A DNA stretch of 64,000 nt, from NCBI GenBank assembly GCA_018881555.1, contig JACAXG010000164.1:1115747-1179746 (forward strand), in the 5' to 3' direction. The notes beneath the pieces are model-generated. The model saw nothing but the letters and a program-made list of their open reading frames with translations, did not search any database and was not told where the DNA came from. Below, in pieces: positions 48,938 to 62,137 of the stretch (position 1 is the first letter of the stretch; the number at the start of each line of letters is the position of its first letter). This DNA comes from Amblyornis subalaris (lineage: Eukaryota > Chordata > Aves > Passeriformes > Ptilonorhynchidae). The position numbers and the translations under genes are program-made.

Positions 48938-51900
48938 TTAGAATAACAGTAGCATTAACAGCCATTACTGCAGACACAACATCAATAAAGTTGATCGCTG
49001 AGTATACGGAATTGGTGCTTGTCATAAGACCATCACGCCCCAATTTTGCATGCCCCAAAACTTAGAAACAGAAGCATATAAATATGCTATTGTCAAATAG
49101 GATGGAAGTTCATTGGAGGTTTAGATCTGGTATTTTTATTTGGCTCTCAGACCAATATCAAGCATTTATATAATAATCCAAACCCTACTTCAGGGTATTT
49201 CCATTAGTTACAATCATTGAAACCACTTTTATTCACATTCAGAGGCAAAAGAAAATGTATGTTGAAAATTAAATATATATTTGCTATCTGGGAAGCTGAA
49301 GTGGTTTTTTGTATTTTCATAAGTAAAGAAAATACATTTTTATTGTAAAAAGTAGGTGTCCTAGTACAAAACTACAATTTTAAAAATGTCTTCCCAGCTG
49401 CTGTCAAACTGTCAAAGTGTCCACTTTACACAGCTGCAGCACAACCTTCATTTTAGAAATCATTAGTTGTTCCCAGATCTTACCCCAGTATTTGATTCTT
49501 TAGCAACTTACCTACTAGATTTTGGGACAACATGCTAGAACTCTGCTTTTCTCTTACTCATTACTAAGCTGCCTGAATACTCATTCTAGTAACAATATGC
49601 ACCAAGACTGAACACAATGCATTATTCTGTATCAAGCCCTGCAAAGACAAATTAGCGATTTAAAGGTAATACGGCTGTTCTGAAAGGCACAACATTGTTG
49701 TTCGCTGTCCTGTTAGATGTTTATTTTCTTTGCCAGACTTTAGAGATTGAATCACTCACTGGCCGAAATGGCATGAGTTTCACACTAAGGAGAGCTATAA
49801 AAATAGTCTAAACTGTAATTTGAATGCAAGGCATTAAAAAATGTATATGTTGCTCTATATAATGCAAATACACATTAATCTTAGCAAGCACTATGTTTTT
49901 ATGTGTAAAACCCAAACTCATCAATGGGATACAAATGGAAAAGTGAATTTGACTTTGGAAAAGGAAAAAAAAAAGGATTTGTCCTCATTCTGATGCAAGA
50001 ATAAAGCTCTCTGTTTAAAAAAAAAAAATTGTAATAATGATTCCTACTTTTATTATACTTAAAAAGACTCTATTTCTCCTTACTGTTTTACAGAAGTGAA
50101 AAAGGACTTTCTTACTTTTAATAATCTCATTTGAGTAAATTAGAGGATTAACTGAAAACCCAGATAAGATACAGCTAGCTCAATTTGTTTAATAGAAATA
50201 TGNTTTAAAAAAAAACTTTCTCATCTATTTAATAGTGAAACATATAAGGAAGAGAAAAAGTAAGAATCTCTTTTACTTCACAGATGTGAAATTAATTACA
50301 GAGATTAGTGAGCTACCAAAGGTTATTCAAAATCTTTAAAGAAGTTAAGAGACTGAGCACCAGATTTCAGCTCAGTGCTTTATCACAGCATATCATTTTT
50401 GAGTGGCACAGCATCATACCTATTATAATATTAAAAACGCACGTACTTACAGCCATCTCTAAATACACAACCTATTTTATTGGGAAGCAAACAAAATACC
50501 CAACTCACAAGCAAATATCAGAAGAAAGAAGAATAATTTTTCTGTGTAAACCATGAACTCATAATCTTTCTGCTCTTCAGAAATTTACAGGCTATCAACA
50601 CAATTTTGACCACAGCACCATGCATGGAAATTCTTACAAATGAGGTACTATCCAAGAAATCCTTCTTGCTTATTCAAAACACTGGATGTAAGCTCTTGCT
50701 GAGCTTATGGGATGCATTTTAGACACATGGATAGAATCCAAGGGATTAGACACAAAACTTACACTAGCATTGGGGATACAGAAAGGAAGTACTATGCTGT
50801 GAAAAGTACGCCAATTCATAAAGGATGAAGCTCATAAAGAATGGCAAGGCTTATTTGTCACTCAAATTTATGGGAGCTTGAGGCATATTTAACTCTGCAT
50901 CACATTAGTCAGATGCAACTCCTCTACTGATCCTCATCACTGGACACACATTCCCTTGGTTGTCCATGACAGGCCTTTTGCTTTCAGCACTACTGTGCAT
51001 TTGATCTCAGTTTCATAATGGATAAGAAAGACNATGCTAGAATAAGCAAACAAGGTCAGTGATTTTTATTTCAGCCTTTTATGTGTATACATTGTCTAAG
51101 CCCATCAGCTGTATAGCGACACAATATACTTTCAGATGGATCAAGGGAGAGAGTATCAGTTGCGCTCCAGGATCCCTGTAGATTGGGATCAAATCCATAG
51201 GTGAAGAAAAAGAATCCTTGGCTGTTCAGAGGCATCTGAGGGGAGTATGCTGTTCCCGGGGGAGCTATGCCTAGCAGGCTATAGCAAGCAAAGCCTGGTG
51301 AAGTATTACTGTTCAGCTACAGTTAAGATCACTTTTCAAGCGAAAATACAATAAAAACAAACCTCAAATCCAACCATAAAAACGTCTCACACAGCTAACA
51401 TCGGACCTGCATTCAGAAATAGTTTCANCCTGCACTTCCTTAGCATTTTATTAGCATGGTCTCTTGCTATGGGATAGGAGGTGTTCAGTGCAGGAACTCC
51501 CGAATCAGTTTCATCCTTTGACCAGAGGTTCTGCACCCATTTTCAATTACAGCAATTCAGTGTATGACAAGGGGAAAATGGTCAAGAAATTATAGTAGGT
51601 CTGCTTAATAGCAGCTACTCCAAAGCATGAAGAAAAAGACGTAAATTTAAACTTAAATCTTCCATNTGGAAGCATTCCCCCTTATCACCGAACCACTAGT
51701 TTAGCTTCCCTTGTAATGAATTCACTTCTGAGACTTTGAGAATAAAGATACACATATTGGATGCACTGTTCTCTCTTTATTAAGCAAAAAAGATCTTGTT
51801 TCAGCCTTAATTTTATTTCCCTCAAACAGGAGGAAGAAATAATTCAGACCAAACCTAATCCAAATATCCTTTAACCCTGAAATTAAGAGTTCAAAATCCA

Positions 51901-54122
51901 GGCAAAATATTTTAGTGTTGATTGGTGAGCTACTACAACCGCAACCACAATCTGCCCTCACAAAGACACAGGGGGAAAAAAATCCAAATTCATATACAGG
52001 AGTTAAAACACACCTGAAGAATACTAAAATAAACTAAAATGAAGACTAGGAAAAAGCATATTTATTTATCCACTTCAGGCCTTTTTAAATCAAACTTGCT
52101 CTTATTATGAAGAGGAATGCATTCTAACATAAACCCATGCAGTACTTCCATTCATACAATAGTACAGGTAAAGCATTAGAAATCAGTAGAAAGGAATTTT
52201 CTTCCAGAGGGCAACACAATAGGACATAGTTTTACATCTTAAGAATGGGTACAACTTTCTTCTGAGGGAGAATGAAGCTGAAGGGAAAAACAAAGGAAAC
52301 AGCCCCCCGAAAAAAAAATACACAAACAAACAAACAACCTCTCCAAAAGCCAAACAAAACAAAACCGACCCACTCCCCTCCAAAAAAAAGTCATGCCCAG
52401 GTCTCAGTGCATTGTGAGGTGCAAATCCCCAGGAAACGTATTACCACTATGGTGTAAATCATGTAACAGTTCCTGTCACTCACATTTGATGTGATAGTGT
52501 ATCCATTACATCAGTCCACTGAGAACTGCCCAATCCAGCAGATGCTGAGTAAGCACTTCAGAAAATAGCAGCCAACTTGCTTCCCATGGCTACATTCCTA
52601 GCAAAAGCAAAGCTGATCACTTCAAGCTAAATTGGGAATGTCTCCTTAAGCTGCAGTATTGTCACCGAGGTGGGCTGCCACAGTATGCAGTTGCTAGACA
52701 AGAGCTAAGTGGGCAGACAGATCTGGGGTCCAACACGGTTAAGAGAGAAAAGGAGTGAATACTACCTTGGCTCTGAAGAGGACAGAGGGACAGTCACAAC
52801 AGAAGAGCTCCATATCCCTAACACTGACACCTGATTTCCCCCCTAAACTTGGAAAGCCACAAGTATTGCGGTCAATGTTTTCCACCAGTTCCTGTGTGAA
52901 GCCCGCTCACAAACAAAGAATATAGGCTCAAAAAGCCTACAATGAATTTTTACAACTATTTGAAGCATCCTGTCTTCTNCCACTCTCCCCTGCTCCCACG
53001 AACACAGCTGAAAAAGACAGTGGTGGAGGACTACAGTCCTTTCAACAAAAGGGTTAATGATGGATTTATTCTAGTTAGATAGAACAAACTTACCCAGCCA
53101 TGAGTGGCTGCTTTTACCAGTCCATACATGAATTAACAGCTTATTTGAAAGAATATGTGCTTTAAAACCCCTGCCAGGCTATCAAGTACTGTAAAAATGA
53201 ATTAAGTTTCACTGAAGCCAATGAACATCCCATTTAGATAGTGGAAGCTTCAGTTTCTACCACCTTCCTGGAACACTTTCATCTTGAGATGTCAAAAGTG
53301 TAGAGAACCATTGCCATCACCACTGACTCAGCCAGGATGAGAGACAGTGTCAGTACACATCCTATAACAGATGGCTTCTGACTGCTTAAAAAAAATAAGC
53401 AAGTAGGCACTTCTACAGCTGTTTATCTTCTTTTGTCTTTCAGGCCTCATAGATATAAAAGCGGCAGAAGAAAGTGGCAGGATGTCATCACTGTTTGAAC
53501 ACCAAGCAGAAAGAAAGCAGAAAATACAACTTTTTGGTATACTCATCAGTTTGAATGAAAAGCTGCACATTATTTATGAGACGTGTGAGAAACAATCCAT
53601 TGTACTGAAAAGCGATAGTCAATCCTAGATATAAATTCTCTGCTGGTCGATAACCACTATACCCATTCCCTTAGACATGAGAATGCCCTGACAGAGCCAT
53701 AAATTCACACATTGTCCATTTTTCACAGAGAATCTCCCCGCCCCAGACAGTCTGCAGTGCACCAGGCATGACATCGGCGTAAACATTTACTCATTTATTA
53801 TTTTACGCTGACTGCTTTTCAGNTCCCCGACAACAGACAGGCAAGTAACAATGGTGATATAACCNGGGCCAGGTTCAAGACCCAAGCACAGGCTGAATAT
53901 AGGTTTCAGAAATGGCACAGTGTGCTAGCCCTTCCTAGCAGTACACTGGAACTCACTACATATGAATTTTCTTTTAACGCAAAACCTTACATAAATCCAT
54001 ANGGTTTCAATATACCCATGTGTGAAACAAATTCTCTACCTACAAGTTTCTTTGAGAGAACCAAACAGAAAAGTCAGTCTAAACTTACTGAAAATGTTAA
54101 TAATGCCTGGCATTGACCCAAA
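48938..54122. other. Unique A+T-rich non-coding DNA
   Basis: No exon or RNA gene recognised. A-rich runs lie at about 49963-50029 and an A/C-rich tract at 52305-52388. Open frames are all 60-82 codons; 52183-52383 (minus) and 52272-52457 (plus) overlap the A/C tract and are composition artefacts. A slightly more G+C-rich stretch at 51100-51300 and 52640-52780 holds nothing identifiable. Confidence 0.5.
52305..52388. repeat. A/C-rich low-complexity tract
   Basis: AAAC, CAAACAAA and CCCCTCC words without G or T for most of the stretch. Confidence 0.75.
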
Positions 54123-54545
54123 TGCTCTTCTTTCTGAAGAGCCTGACCGATAATTAGTACATTTTCAGTGATTTGCCCCTTTTGGGGCCTGTGTTCTAAT
54201 GGGTTTTAGAGCTCGCAAATCGGTGCTAGGATTTGTTCTGTGCATTAACGTGCACAGAGTGCTAAGCTACTTATTTGTAATGATACTGTTCCTGTAGGAA
54301 AGCCTGCCTTGATTGTTAATGATACTTGAGGCTCTTAATCTTCAAACAAGGGGGGAGAGAAACTGCAGGGTGTGGCATAGTCTGCAACACAGTTTATCAT
54401 TTCCTGAAAATAAAAACCTCACTTAATTCCATTGATAGCACTCAGAACATTATAATAGGCATTTAATTTCCTAAATAAATTGTGTTTAAAGAAGCTGGAG
54501 AAATCTCTTAAATTACACTATTTTCATTGTTTATCTTTGTTGTTG
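54123..54545. promoter_or_regulatory. Candidate conserved non-coding element with three hairpins
   Basis: Three perfect stem-loops occur in 135 bp. They are GCTCTTC/GAAGAGC (54124-54130 with 54136-54142, loop TTTCT); GCCCC/GGGGC (54175-54179 with 54184-54188, loop TTTT); and TCTGTGCA/TGCACAGA (54237-54244 with 54251-54258, loop TTAACG). Homeodomain-type TAATTA lies at 54151-54156, and several further TAAT/ATTA cores lie to the 3' side. The block has no simple repeats until a short (TTG)n run at 54537-54553, and it is visibly less A+T-rich than its flanks in the first half. It has no open frame of note. The functional assignment is an inference; only the inverted repeats are directly visible. 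Confidence 0.35.
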
Positions 54546-54553
54546 TTGTTGTT
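54537..54553. repeat. (TTG)5 microsatellite
   Basis: Five TTG units followed by TT. Confidence 0.8.
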
Positions 54554-54635
54554 TAAAGCTAGCACCTATTCAAGTGATTATTTGAAAGAATAATTTGAAG
54601 AAACTTGCTCTTACCTTCCACTACTCTTANATTAA

Positions 54636-54649
54636 TTTTTTTTTTTTTT
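54636..54649. repeat. T14 homopolymer
   Basis: Uninterrupted run of 14 T. Confidence 0.8.
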
Positions 54650-57006
54650 ACGAAGCACAAATTAAAAAGGACAGTAATATCTTATTCCTCTTCCAGATTA
54701 AACATTAAAGACTACTGTATGATCAGGANTGCACTGCTGCCTAATAGTGTACACTGTTGACACATTAATTGGTTTATTGACTAAAGTATTACAACTTTTC
54801 ATTCAACCCAATATGCCCTTATTGTGAACTCACCCAAAGAATTACCAAGTTCAATAACCTATTCATTAATACAATAATAGACATATACAATTNAAAAAAG
54901 AGAACACAACTATTACCTACATACAAAACAGTGCTTTGACTTCAGTAAGCCTGATTTTACATACCAAAAATAATTCCCAGACAATCAAAACTTTGAATAT
55001 CCAAAATAAAATTTTCCTTTGAACATCACAAACTATAATAAAATAAACTAGAAGAATATGAGTGCAATGCTTATTCACAGGGTAAAAAATGTTATGACAT
55101 ACAGAGATAAAAAAAAATATGAAATCTATGCTGACTGGTAAAGTATGATAATATAATGTCATGCCAGATTTNCCTGTTGCTGTCAACCTTTTTATAAATT
55201 TCATTCCCATCTTTCAAAACATTTTTAAAATATAAATTGAAGAAAAAAAAATGTTTGGTATTACCTATCCAGTTTGGAATTCAAATAGAAAGTCAATTTG
55301 ATAAATTCTCTGTTAAACATAAATTTCAAGTTTGTCACAATTCTGTTACAGTTTTGAGGCTGCATGGAGATTGCAGGAAAGGCTCTGGGCCCCTTCTAAG
55401 TATCAAGCAATTTAACATAGATGTGTATACANACACCTGTGAGATCTGAGCTTGGCTCCTCCATGGGAAGCATTATCTATACCTTCTGAAGACAAAATGT
55501 CAGTGAATATACAAAGTGTTATGTCAAGAGAATTTGATATTTGTAAGTAGAAACATGTATTTATAGACATACATACATCTAAAAGGGAGTACTGTTGACT
55601 AAACAAAATCACAAAGTAGTAGAAAAGCCTCTACACATACACAAAGATGTGAACTCAGCTGATGGGACAAAAGANTAAAAAGACCAGAATTTAGTATTGA
55701 AATAAGACACCGAAAGGAGGTCAAGGGACTTAGTGAATCAGCTGCTGACCTCCTATCAAACTCAGTCCTAATCACAGTGAATTCGTAGATGGCTGGAAAA
55801 GGCTTTAAGCCACAAACTCATTCTAATATGCTACACGCAAAATATAGAGAACATATTATCATCCCCTACCCGACTCATCCAACTGTCTAGCTGCAAAATA
55901 TATAAAATCATCCTTCATTTTCATTCACATTAATTGCCAGTCTATATCTAAACGAAGATGTAATTACATTTTTAATAAAATACACAAAATCTACTCTTAA
56001 TTTAGTGGTTTAGATGTCACGCAAATAGCTAAGGTAAATAANCTTGTTACTTCAAATACTTGTCAGAGAGCTGCCTGCCCTTATGAAATTACTGAAGTGC
56101 ACAGGGAGGTAGAAAAAGTTTGGTATTTTAGGTTTTGTTTCAGTTTTAAAAAGGTCAGGTCCAGTGAGAGCATAACTCTGAGAAAATTTCCCTAAATCCA
56201 GCATTTATGGAAAGAGAGATATCCACATGCATCCTGACTTTACAGTCCTAATCTGAGAATATTCATCTACCCATACACTCTGATATGTTAAGGCTTTGTC
56301 AGAGGCATTTTTGGACCCAGTTACTCACCTGTAGCTGTGACTAACTGGGTGACATTACCCTAGATATTTCCTTACTGTCTATACCGTCACTGTTCCCACA
56401 GTGCATTACACAAGGTACTTCAAAACTGTTGCATATATACTGTCAAAATATCTAAATGCCAGATGCTGAAAACACCTTCCAAGTTATCATGCTTGTTATT
56501 GTCAGACATGGCTGGTTGCTCCCAATTAACTCATGCACTGTACATAGCACCAAACTGGCTAACACAGCATTTGGATTTTTGAGGATAAATGCTAAGATAG
56601 TACCTTGACACCGGCCCAAAGTTTCAGATGAAGATCCATTTAGCAAAGAAAAAAAATCCTTCAGCAGTTAATTCCCTTGGGGAAACCTGAAACACTGGCC
56701 TTGGCAGTAAGTCTAGTCATACTCTCCATTTACATCTGCAACAAACNCAGTTGATGGTAAGGAAAGGTCACCAAATGGTGGTTGCTGTCTTGATAACTTT
56801 CAGAGTCAGTTATTCATACTGCTTGTAATCAAGCTATAAGTTCCTGAGACTTTGTCATCTGGAAATTTTTGCATAGCATCTCTAGTAATTTCTTTTATTT
56901 CATTTCTTTTTTGACTATGACTAGACTTCATTCAGCAATAGTTTGGAAGCAAANTTGCCCATTTTCTTTCTTTCAGGTGATGTCTACAAGCAATTCAAAA
57001 TAAGGC

Positions 57007-57048
57007 GTTTTTTTCTTTTTTTCCCTTTTTATTGTTTTTTTTTTTTCC
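57007..57048. repeat. T-rich low-complexity stretch
   Basis: Successive T runs (up to 13) broken by single C or short CCC/ATTG words. Confidence 0.8.
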
Positions 57049-58827
57049 TCTAGACTGAGCTGTGTTAGAGATTAATTTGNAAAACCAGATACATAATATG
57101 GAAAAAACTCTGAATGCACCAGAAATGAGAAAATAAGAAAAGACTACAGACAAATCTCTCTCTGGCCTGCTATGACTCTTCCTCATGCTTTCTGTCAGAC
57201 CAGCTAGCTTTCAATAGCTTGCCTATTGCACACAATGCCATAGAAGTGACTGTCCCTTAGGGAAGAAAAATAACTGAAAAGAAACAGAGCAACATTTTCC
57301 CCCATCCTTCCTACATTTGGCTGCACCTCTATTCCTTGCTCTGCCCAGCAAACTTGTGCTGTTGTGTGGCAAGTCCCATCCTTTGTCTTAACTTTCCTCT
57401 TCCCTCTTGCCTCCTATCCAATGTCCAGCTGCTCCTAGCAAAGGGGTAAACACTCTCTTTGCAGATATACACCTGAGAAAAAATGCAGAGGTCAGATCAA
57501 TGCAAAACATGAGTCTTTTTCCCAACTGCTCAACTATCTTTTTAAAGAAACATACTATGATGAATTGAAACAACAAATAAAATGGAAATATTCTAAGGAC
57601 TTCTTAATGAAAATTTAGTCTGTTTAAAGACTCCTACAGATTTTTATTTTTCTTCACAGTACTTTTTACATCACCATTTACTACAGTGACTCCATCAAAT
57701 AACTTGCTCTAAATCTTACTAAACATGGTATTAAATTCAAAGACTTACAAGATCACATTCTATGAAGTTGTGGAGTCAATGAATTTCATCTTCTTTTGCT
57801 TTGGTTTTGGTTTTTTGGTTACCCTAATTTAATTCTTGGGGTTTTGACCTGCTCAACTCTTTTTCTCAGATGTCCTTAAGGGCGTGTGTACCACCAGTTT
57901 TGTACTGCTGATTAAATATTTTTTTAAATCAAGATAATGATAAAGCAACTGGATAGAGCATCTTAGATTTTCCATACATACATTGAATTGTGCTGTTCTA
58001 AAAGAATTTTTGGTATCTACAATATCAAAACTTCTCNGCCAGGATGAAGTACAGCAGGTACATTTCAGCTCTTGTCTTGCACAGCATCAAGCACAGACAG
58101 AAGAACATCCACAGACTCCTGCTGATGGGTACTATCCAGGGGAATTGAGGACAGTTTATATGTCATCCAGCAGACCAGGACAGCTCCACATTAGTGCAAC
58201 TACTATGAAAAAAGAGTTTCAGTCTATAATAACAAGAATATGCACATATCTATGAAATAGTCAAGTTTACCAATTTAATCTACTTTTCCTTGGTGTAGTC
58301 AATTTGGTTCAATTAATTACTTTAATTGCATAGTATAAGTCTAAAAAGTGCCCTTCACTGGGCAATATCTTAAAATAACTGTTGAGTATTGCTGTTGTTG
58401 CTGATTTAACATGTACCATTTCCCATTGAATACTATAGCTAGAAAACAGTTTCTAAAATTTAGATTTCATTATCCTAATTGTATTTTCATATGTGTGAGC
58501 TCATTAAGAAACTATGCAATTCATTCCCCAACTAATTTTTTATAGTGATGAATGCAAATGATAATGGAAGTAGCACTATATAAAATTAGCCCACATTCCT
58601 CTGAAGCTTCTTCACACTCTCACTTTCCTAAAGACTTGGATTAGTTTGTCTCCTCTGGTGCAACTTCCTCAGGAACACTGAGCCAGCAAACACATGCACT
58701 ACTACCAATACTTAAAATATCATCTGAATTTATGTTATTCCCGCAAGTGACACAGTGCCCTGTCTCAAAGTCTTGATTTGCCACATATTGTTATGAACTT
58801 CTTCATGACCTGAATTCTTTGGCCTGT

Positions 58828-58942
58828 TACTAAAAACCCCCCAAAAACAATAAACAGTAAAAAACACCTTTCCCCTCAAAAAAAAAAACCTCAAAAACCA
58901 AAACAAGCAAAAAACCCCAAAACCACAACCCCAAAACTCACT
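58828..58942. repeat. A/C-rich low-complexity tract
   Basis: AAAACCCC, CTCAAAAA and CCAAAACC words; nearly free of G. Similar in style to 39.5 and 52.3 kb. Confidence 0.75.
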
Positions 58943-61532
58943 AGTTAAATATTAAGATATTTTAACCTGTTTACTGTATGGAAGGTATCTTTAGTGTTAC
59001 TATGATTTAGCTCCAGATTTCAAAGGTAACTACACCACTGCAGGAGAGCCAGTGTTTTCTTAGGAGGAGCAAATAATAGTTTTCCAGCAAAACACTCATG
59101 GAAATCTTTTGTTATTGTTATTGTTTCAAAATAATTTGGTTGAATAAATAAAGCAGCTCTCATTCACAATACGCTGTATTTGATAAGGAAAATAAGAACA
59201 TGCGGATTTGGAAAGACAACAAGCTTGATAACTTTTATTAGCGTTTCATGACAGTCAATTTCTGTATACATTGCCTTGCAAAGACTTGATGGTACCTTAA
59301 CTGAATTTGATAAACATCAAGAAAACAGACCCCAGAGACTCTCAAAGCAAGTCAGAAAAAAAAAATACATCTAGAAATATCATAACACATTTCTCAGCAA
59401 AATGTTCATTTTCATTCTTCTCTGGAGATATGGAAATTTTTATAAATTCAAATAAAACAGATTGAGTTCAGGGAATGAACACCAAATGCTTATCCATGCT
59501 ATCTTCTCTATCAGTAATCACGAACTGCATTTTGGAAGATTAAAAAAGACCTCCTTTCTCTCTTTCCCTCACATCTTCCCCCCTGCACACCACATTGTCA
59601 CATGTGCACTCCTCTGGTAAGTGAAGCAAGCAAAAATCTCTAGCTAAAAACAGCGACGCACAATTTTGAATGTTTGTGGTGCTGAGGTTACACTTCATTA
59701 CTAATCAAAAATTTTCAGAGTTTATTCAGAACTTCTGCATAAAAAGCTGATTTTCATCTAAAATGTAATCCTATTCTGTAAATTGCATTCATAAACAGTA
59801 CAAAACACTTTTGCATTTTTCAGTACACCACAGGATTCACTATCAAATTTCCTGAATTTACAAGTCAATAGACAGTCTTTCAATCTATCTGGTCTTTGCA
59901 GACTCAGCATGCTACTTGTAAGCCAAGCTGTTGTCCTTCTGGCTTTGCATATTGCTGCCAGCACTAAACATTAGGCAGACCAAACTCCTTGCTCAGTAGA
60001 CACAGCACAGAGAACTGGGGTGTGCCGGACATTTCCAGATGAACAGATACTTCAGGTGGTATGTTAAGTGAAGCATCATACTGCACTACAAAGCACCAAG
60101 TCAACTTACTGGCTGTAGTGCCTTTCTATCATGTTCCTCAGTGCTACCAGAAACATAAGCAGTGTATATCAGTCCCACAGCCACAAATAAACACCTATCC
60201 CCACCCTTTTAATGTACAATTTCCTTCCTTTTTCAAATGAAAGATGCAAAACTGATCATAAGAGAAACCAGAGGGCAGCATGTGATAAAAGTTCTGTTCA
60301 ATCTGTTTTTCAGAGTAATGCTGTGCTTAAAATACCATCCTATCTCAACTAACCACTTTGTTTCTAAGAAAAAATCTGAATGGCATGATAAGATGTCATT
60401 GCTTGCAACAGTGAAAAGGAACTGAACATAGAAACTCCAGAAGGTCTTCTGCAGTCCTAAGGTCCCCACATGCTCTAAATATGCATGTTATCTTTTATCT
60501 ATATTCTGTTCTAAACTTGCCCCTCAAACCAACTGTCATCCCAGATGCCTGCAGCTTTATTACCAAGAGAAAACACCAACATGATCACTGTGGATTTGCT
60601 ACTGGATCAATTCTGTAGGTGTTATAAATTAGCATAGCTTCAGTAACTTCAACTAAGTGATGATGATTTACAACGCCCTGAGGATCTGGCCCTCTGTCCT
60701 AATTACTTCATCAATCTGCATATTCCTGAAAGGAACACTAATCTTTTTTTCTAAATTACTTTTACTTCACCTCACCTGTTATAAGTCTGATGTGGATTTA
60801 TACAGAGTTCATACTATAATTTCTTGCTTATTTTTGAAGAAGCATTGCCCTGAATCTGCCCATGGTCCATAAATGATCTATATGGCTGATTGAATCAAGC
60901 CTGAGCTGGTGCTTTCAGCAGGTATGAATTCAACTTCACAAGACCAATCCATTAGAATCTAAACACTATTAATAGAGTGGAGAAGAAGAAACATATTTTT
61001 TCTGTCCCAGGAATAAGAAGCTGGCCACTTCTGGAAGGAAGTTATTTGATCAGGTCTCTTAGAGTCAGAGGACCAGAGTGACTACCTTCTTATAATAACG
61101 AGTACCTTATTCCCAGGAAAAGAGAAAGTTGGTGTTGGGAACCATGTTTTATCATATGCCTTCAAGACGTCACTGAAGCTAAGAGCCCAGCTGGATTCTA
61201 AGGAGCTTTTGGTATTTATATGAATAACAAGACCATCAACTGCTACACTGGACAGTATATATTCTTTTTTTTTCTTTTAATAATAAAATGAGCTTTCCAG
61301 TGCATAACTTTGCTACTAGAAATACGAGATAAAAATAGGTTCAGTGGAAATGTTGCTACATTTCCATTTTGGAGCTTTCTGTTGTTAACTGAATTTCCCT
61401 CTGACACTGTCTACTGTTAAAAAATGACCCTGAGGGACTACGACTCTGATCCTTCATGGAATAGCCTGAAAATTAAGGAATTCAGTCAGTAAGCAAAACC
61501 TCAACTATTGCATTTTATTTGGAAACCTGTTT

Positions 61533-61547
61533 AAAAAAAAAAAAAAA
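61533..61547. repeat. A15 homopolymer
   Basis: Uninterrupted run of 15 A. Confidence 0.8.
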
Positions 61548-62085
61548 GTGTTGTGTTGATCCCAAGCTTAAAGTGAGGCACCAATAACCCACATCAAATT
61601 TATTATGTGGGCATTTAAGCACCTCCAGAGTCCTGTGAAAGTAGCACTAGCACAGAAGAAATAATTTAGATGGAATTGGAAGAGCTATTTTGTCTGCCTA
61701 AAACCTGATATTTTTCTAAAAGCAAATGTCTTCAAAGCATTCTCTGCAGAAATATGTGATGATTGTCTTTTAACAAGTCAACATTTTTCAAATGTTACAA
61801 TACTGTAGATCTGAAATGGTATTTTTCATAAATCTAAAATAGAATGAACTGAGACCTCACATACCATACTTTATTAACAAGCCCAGGCTTTTAAATACCA
61901 TGTCCAACCATAAGAGGTATTTAAGGAGTGACATAAGATTCCATACTCTAAATGAATGAATATTAACACCAATTTCTAGAAGGTTACAATTACATCAGGC
62001 TGAAAGCACTATAGAAAATAAAAAATGTAATTTCAACAGGATAAAGAAGGACTCTCAGTCCATAGCAGCAAAGGTTTCCTGCTCG

Positions 62086-62137
62086 GATCTTTGCATTCTG
62101 CCCAACAAAAAGAAGTGTTGGGCAGAGTGCAAGGAAC
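62086..62137 (+). repeat. 52-nt inverted repeat (about 20-bp stem hairpin)
   Basis: Core arms TTGCATTCTGCCCAAC (62091-62106) and GTTGGGCAGAGTGCAA (62117-62132) pair at 15 of 16 positions; the exception is T62096 facing G62127. The stem extends outward by T90.G33, C89-G34 and T88-A35, one A-A mismatch, then G86-C37. The 10-nt loop is AAAAAGAAGT. Both non-Watson-Crick pairs are T.G, which would be G.U wobbles in a plus-strand RNA but A.C mismatches in the minus-strand RNA. Possible identities are a microRNA-like precursor, another structured RNA, or a tiny palindromic repeat. No known family is recognised. The overlapping 63-codon frame (62091-62282) is not credible as coding. Confidence 0.85.

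Larger units (their letters stand above)
54650..62085. other. Unique A+T-rich non-coding DNA
   Basis: No exon, RNA gene or interspersed repeat recognised. A T-rich stretch lies at 57007-57048, a G/T-rich patch near 57796-57822, an A/C-rich tract at 58828-58942 and an A15 run at 61533-61547. The 90-codon plus frame 57983-58255 is the least low-complexity of the open frames here, but it carries an N, has no domain I recognise and lacks splice context, so it is not called. No N is seen between about 58.04 and 63.05 kb. Confidence 0.5.

Noticed and set aside
57983..58255. 90-codon plus-strand frame with Gln/Ser/Thr-rich middle
   Set aside because: Interrupted by an N, no domain, no flanking exons; kept only as a remark.
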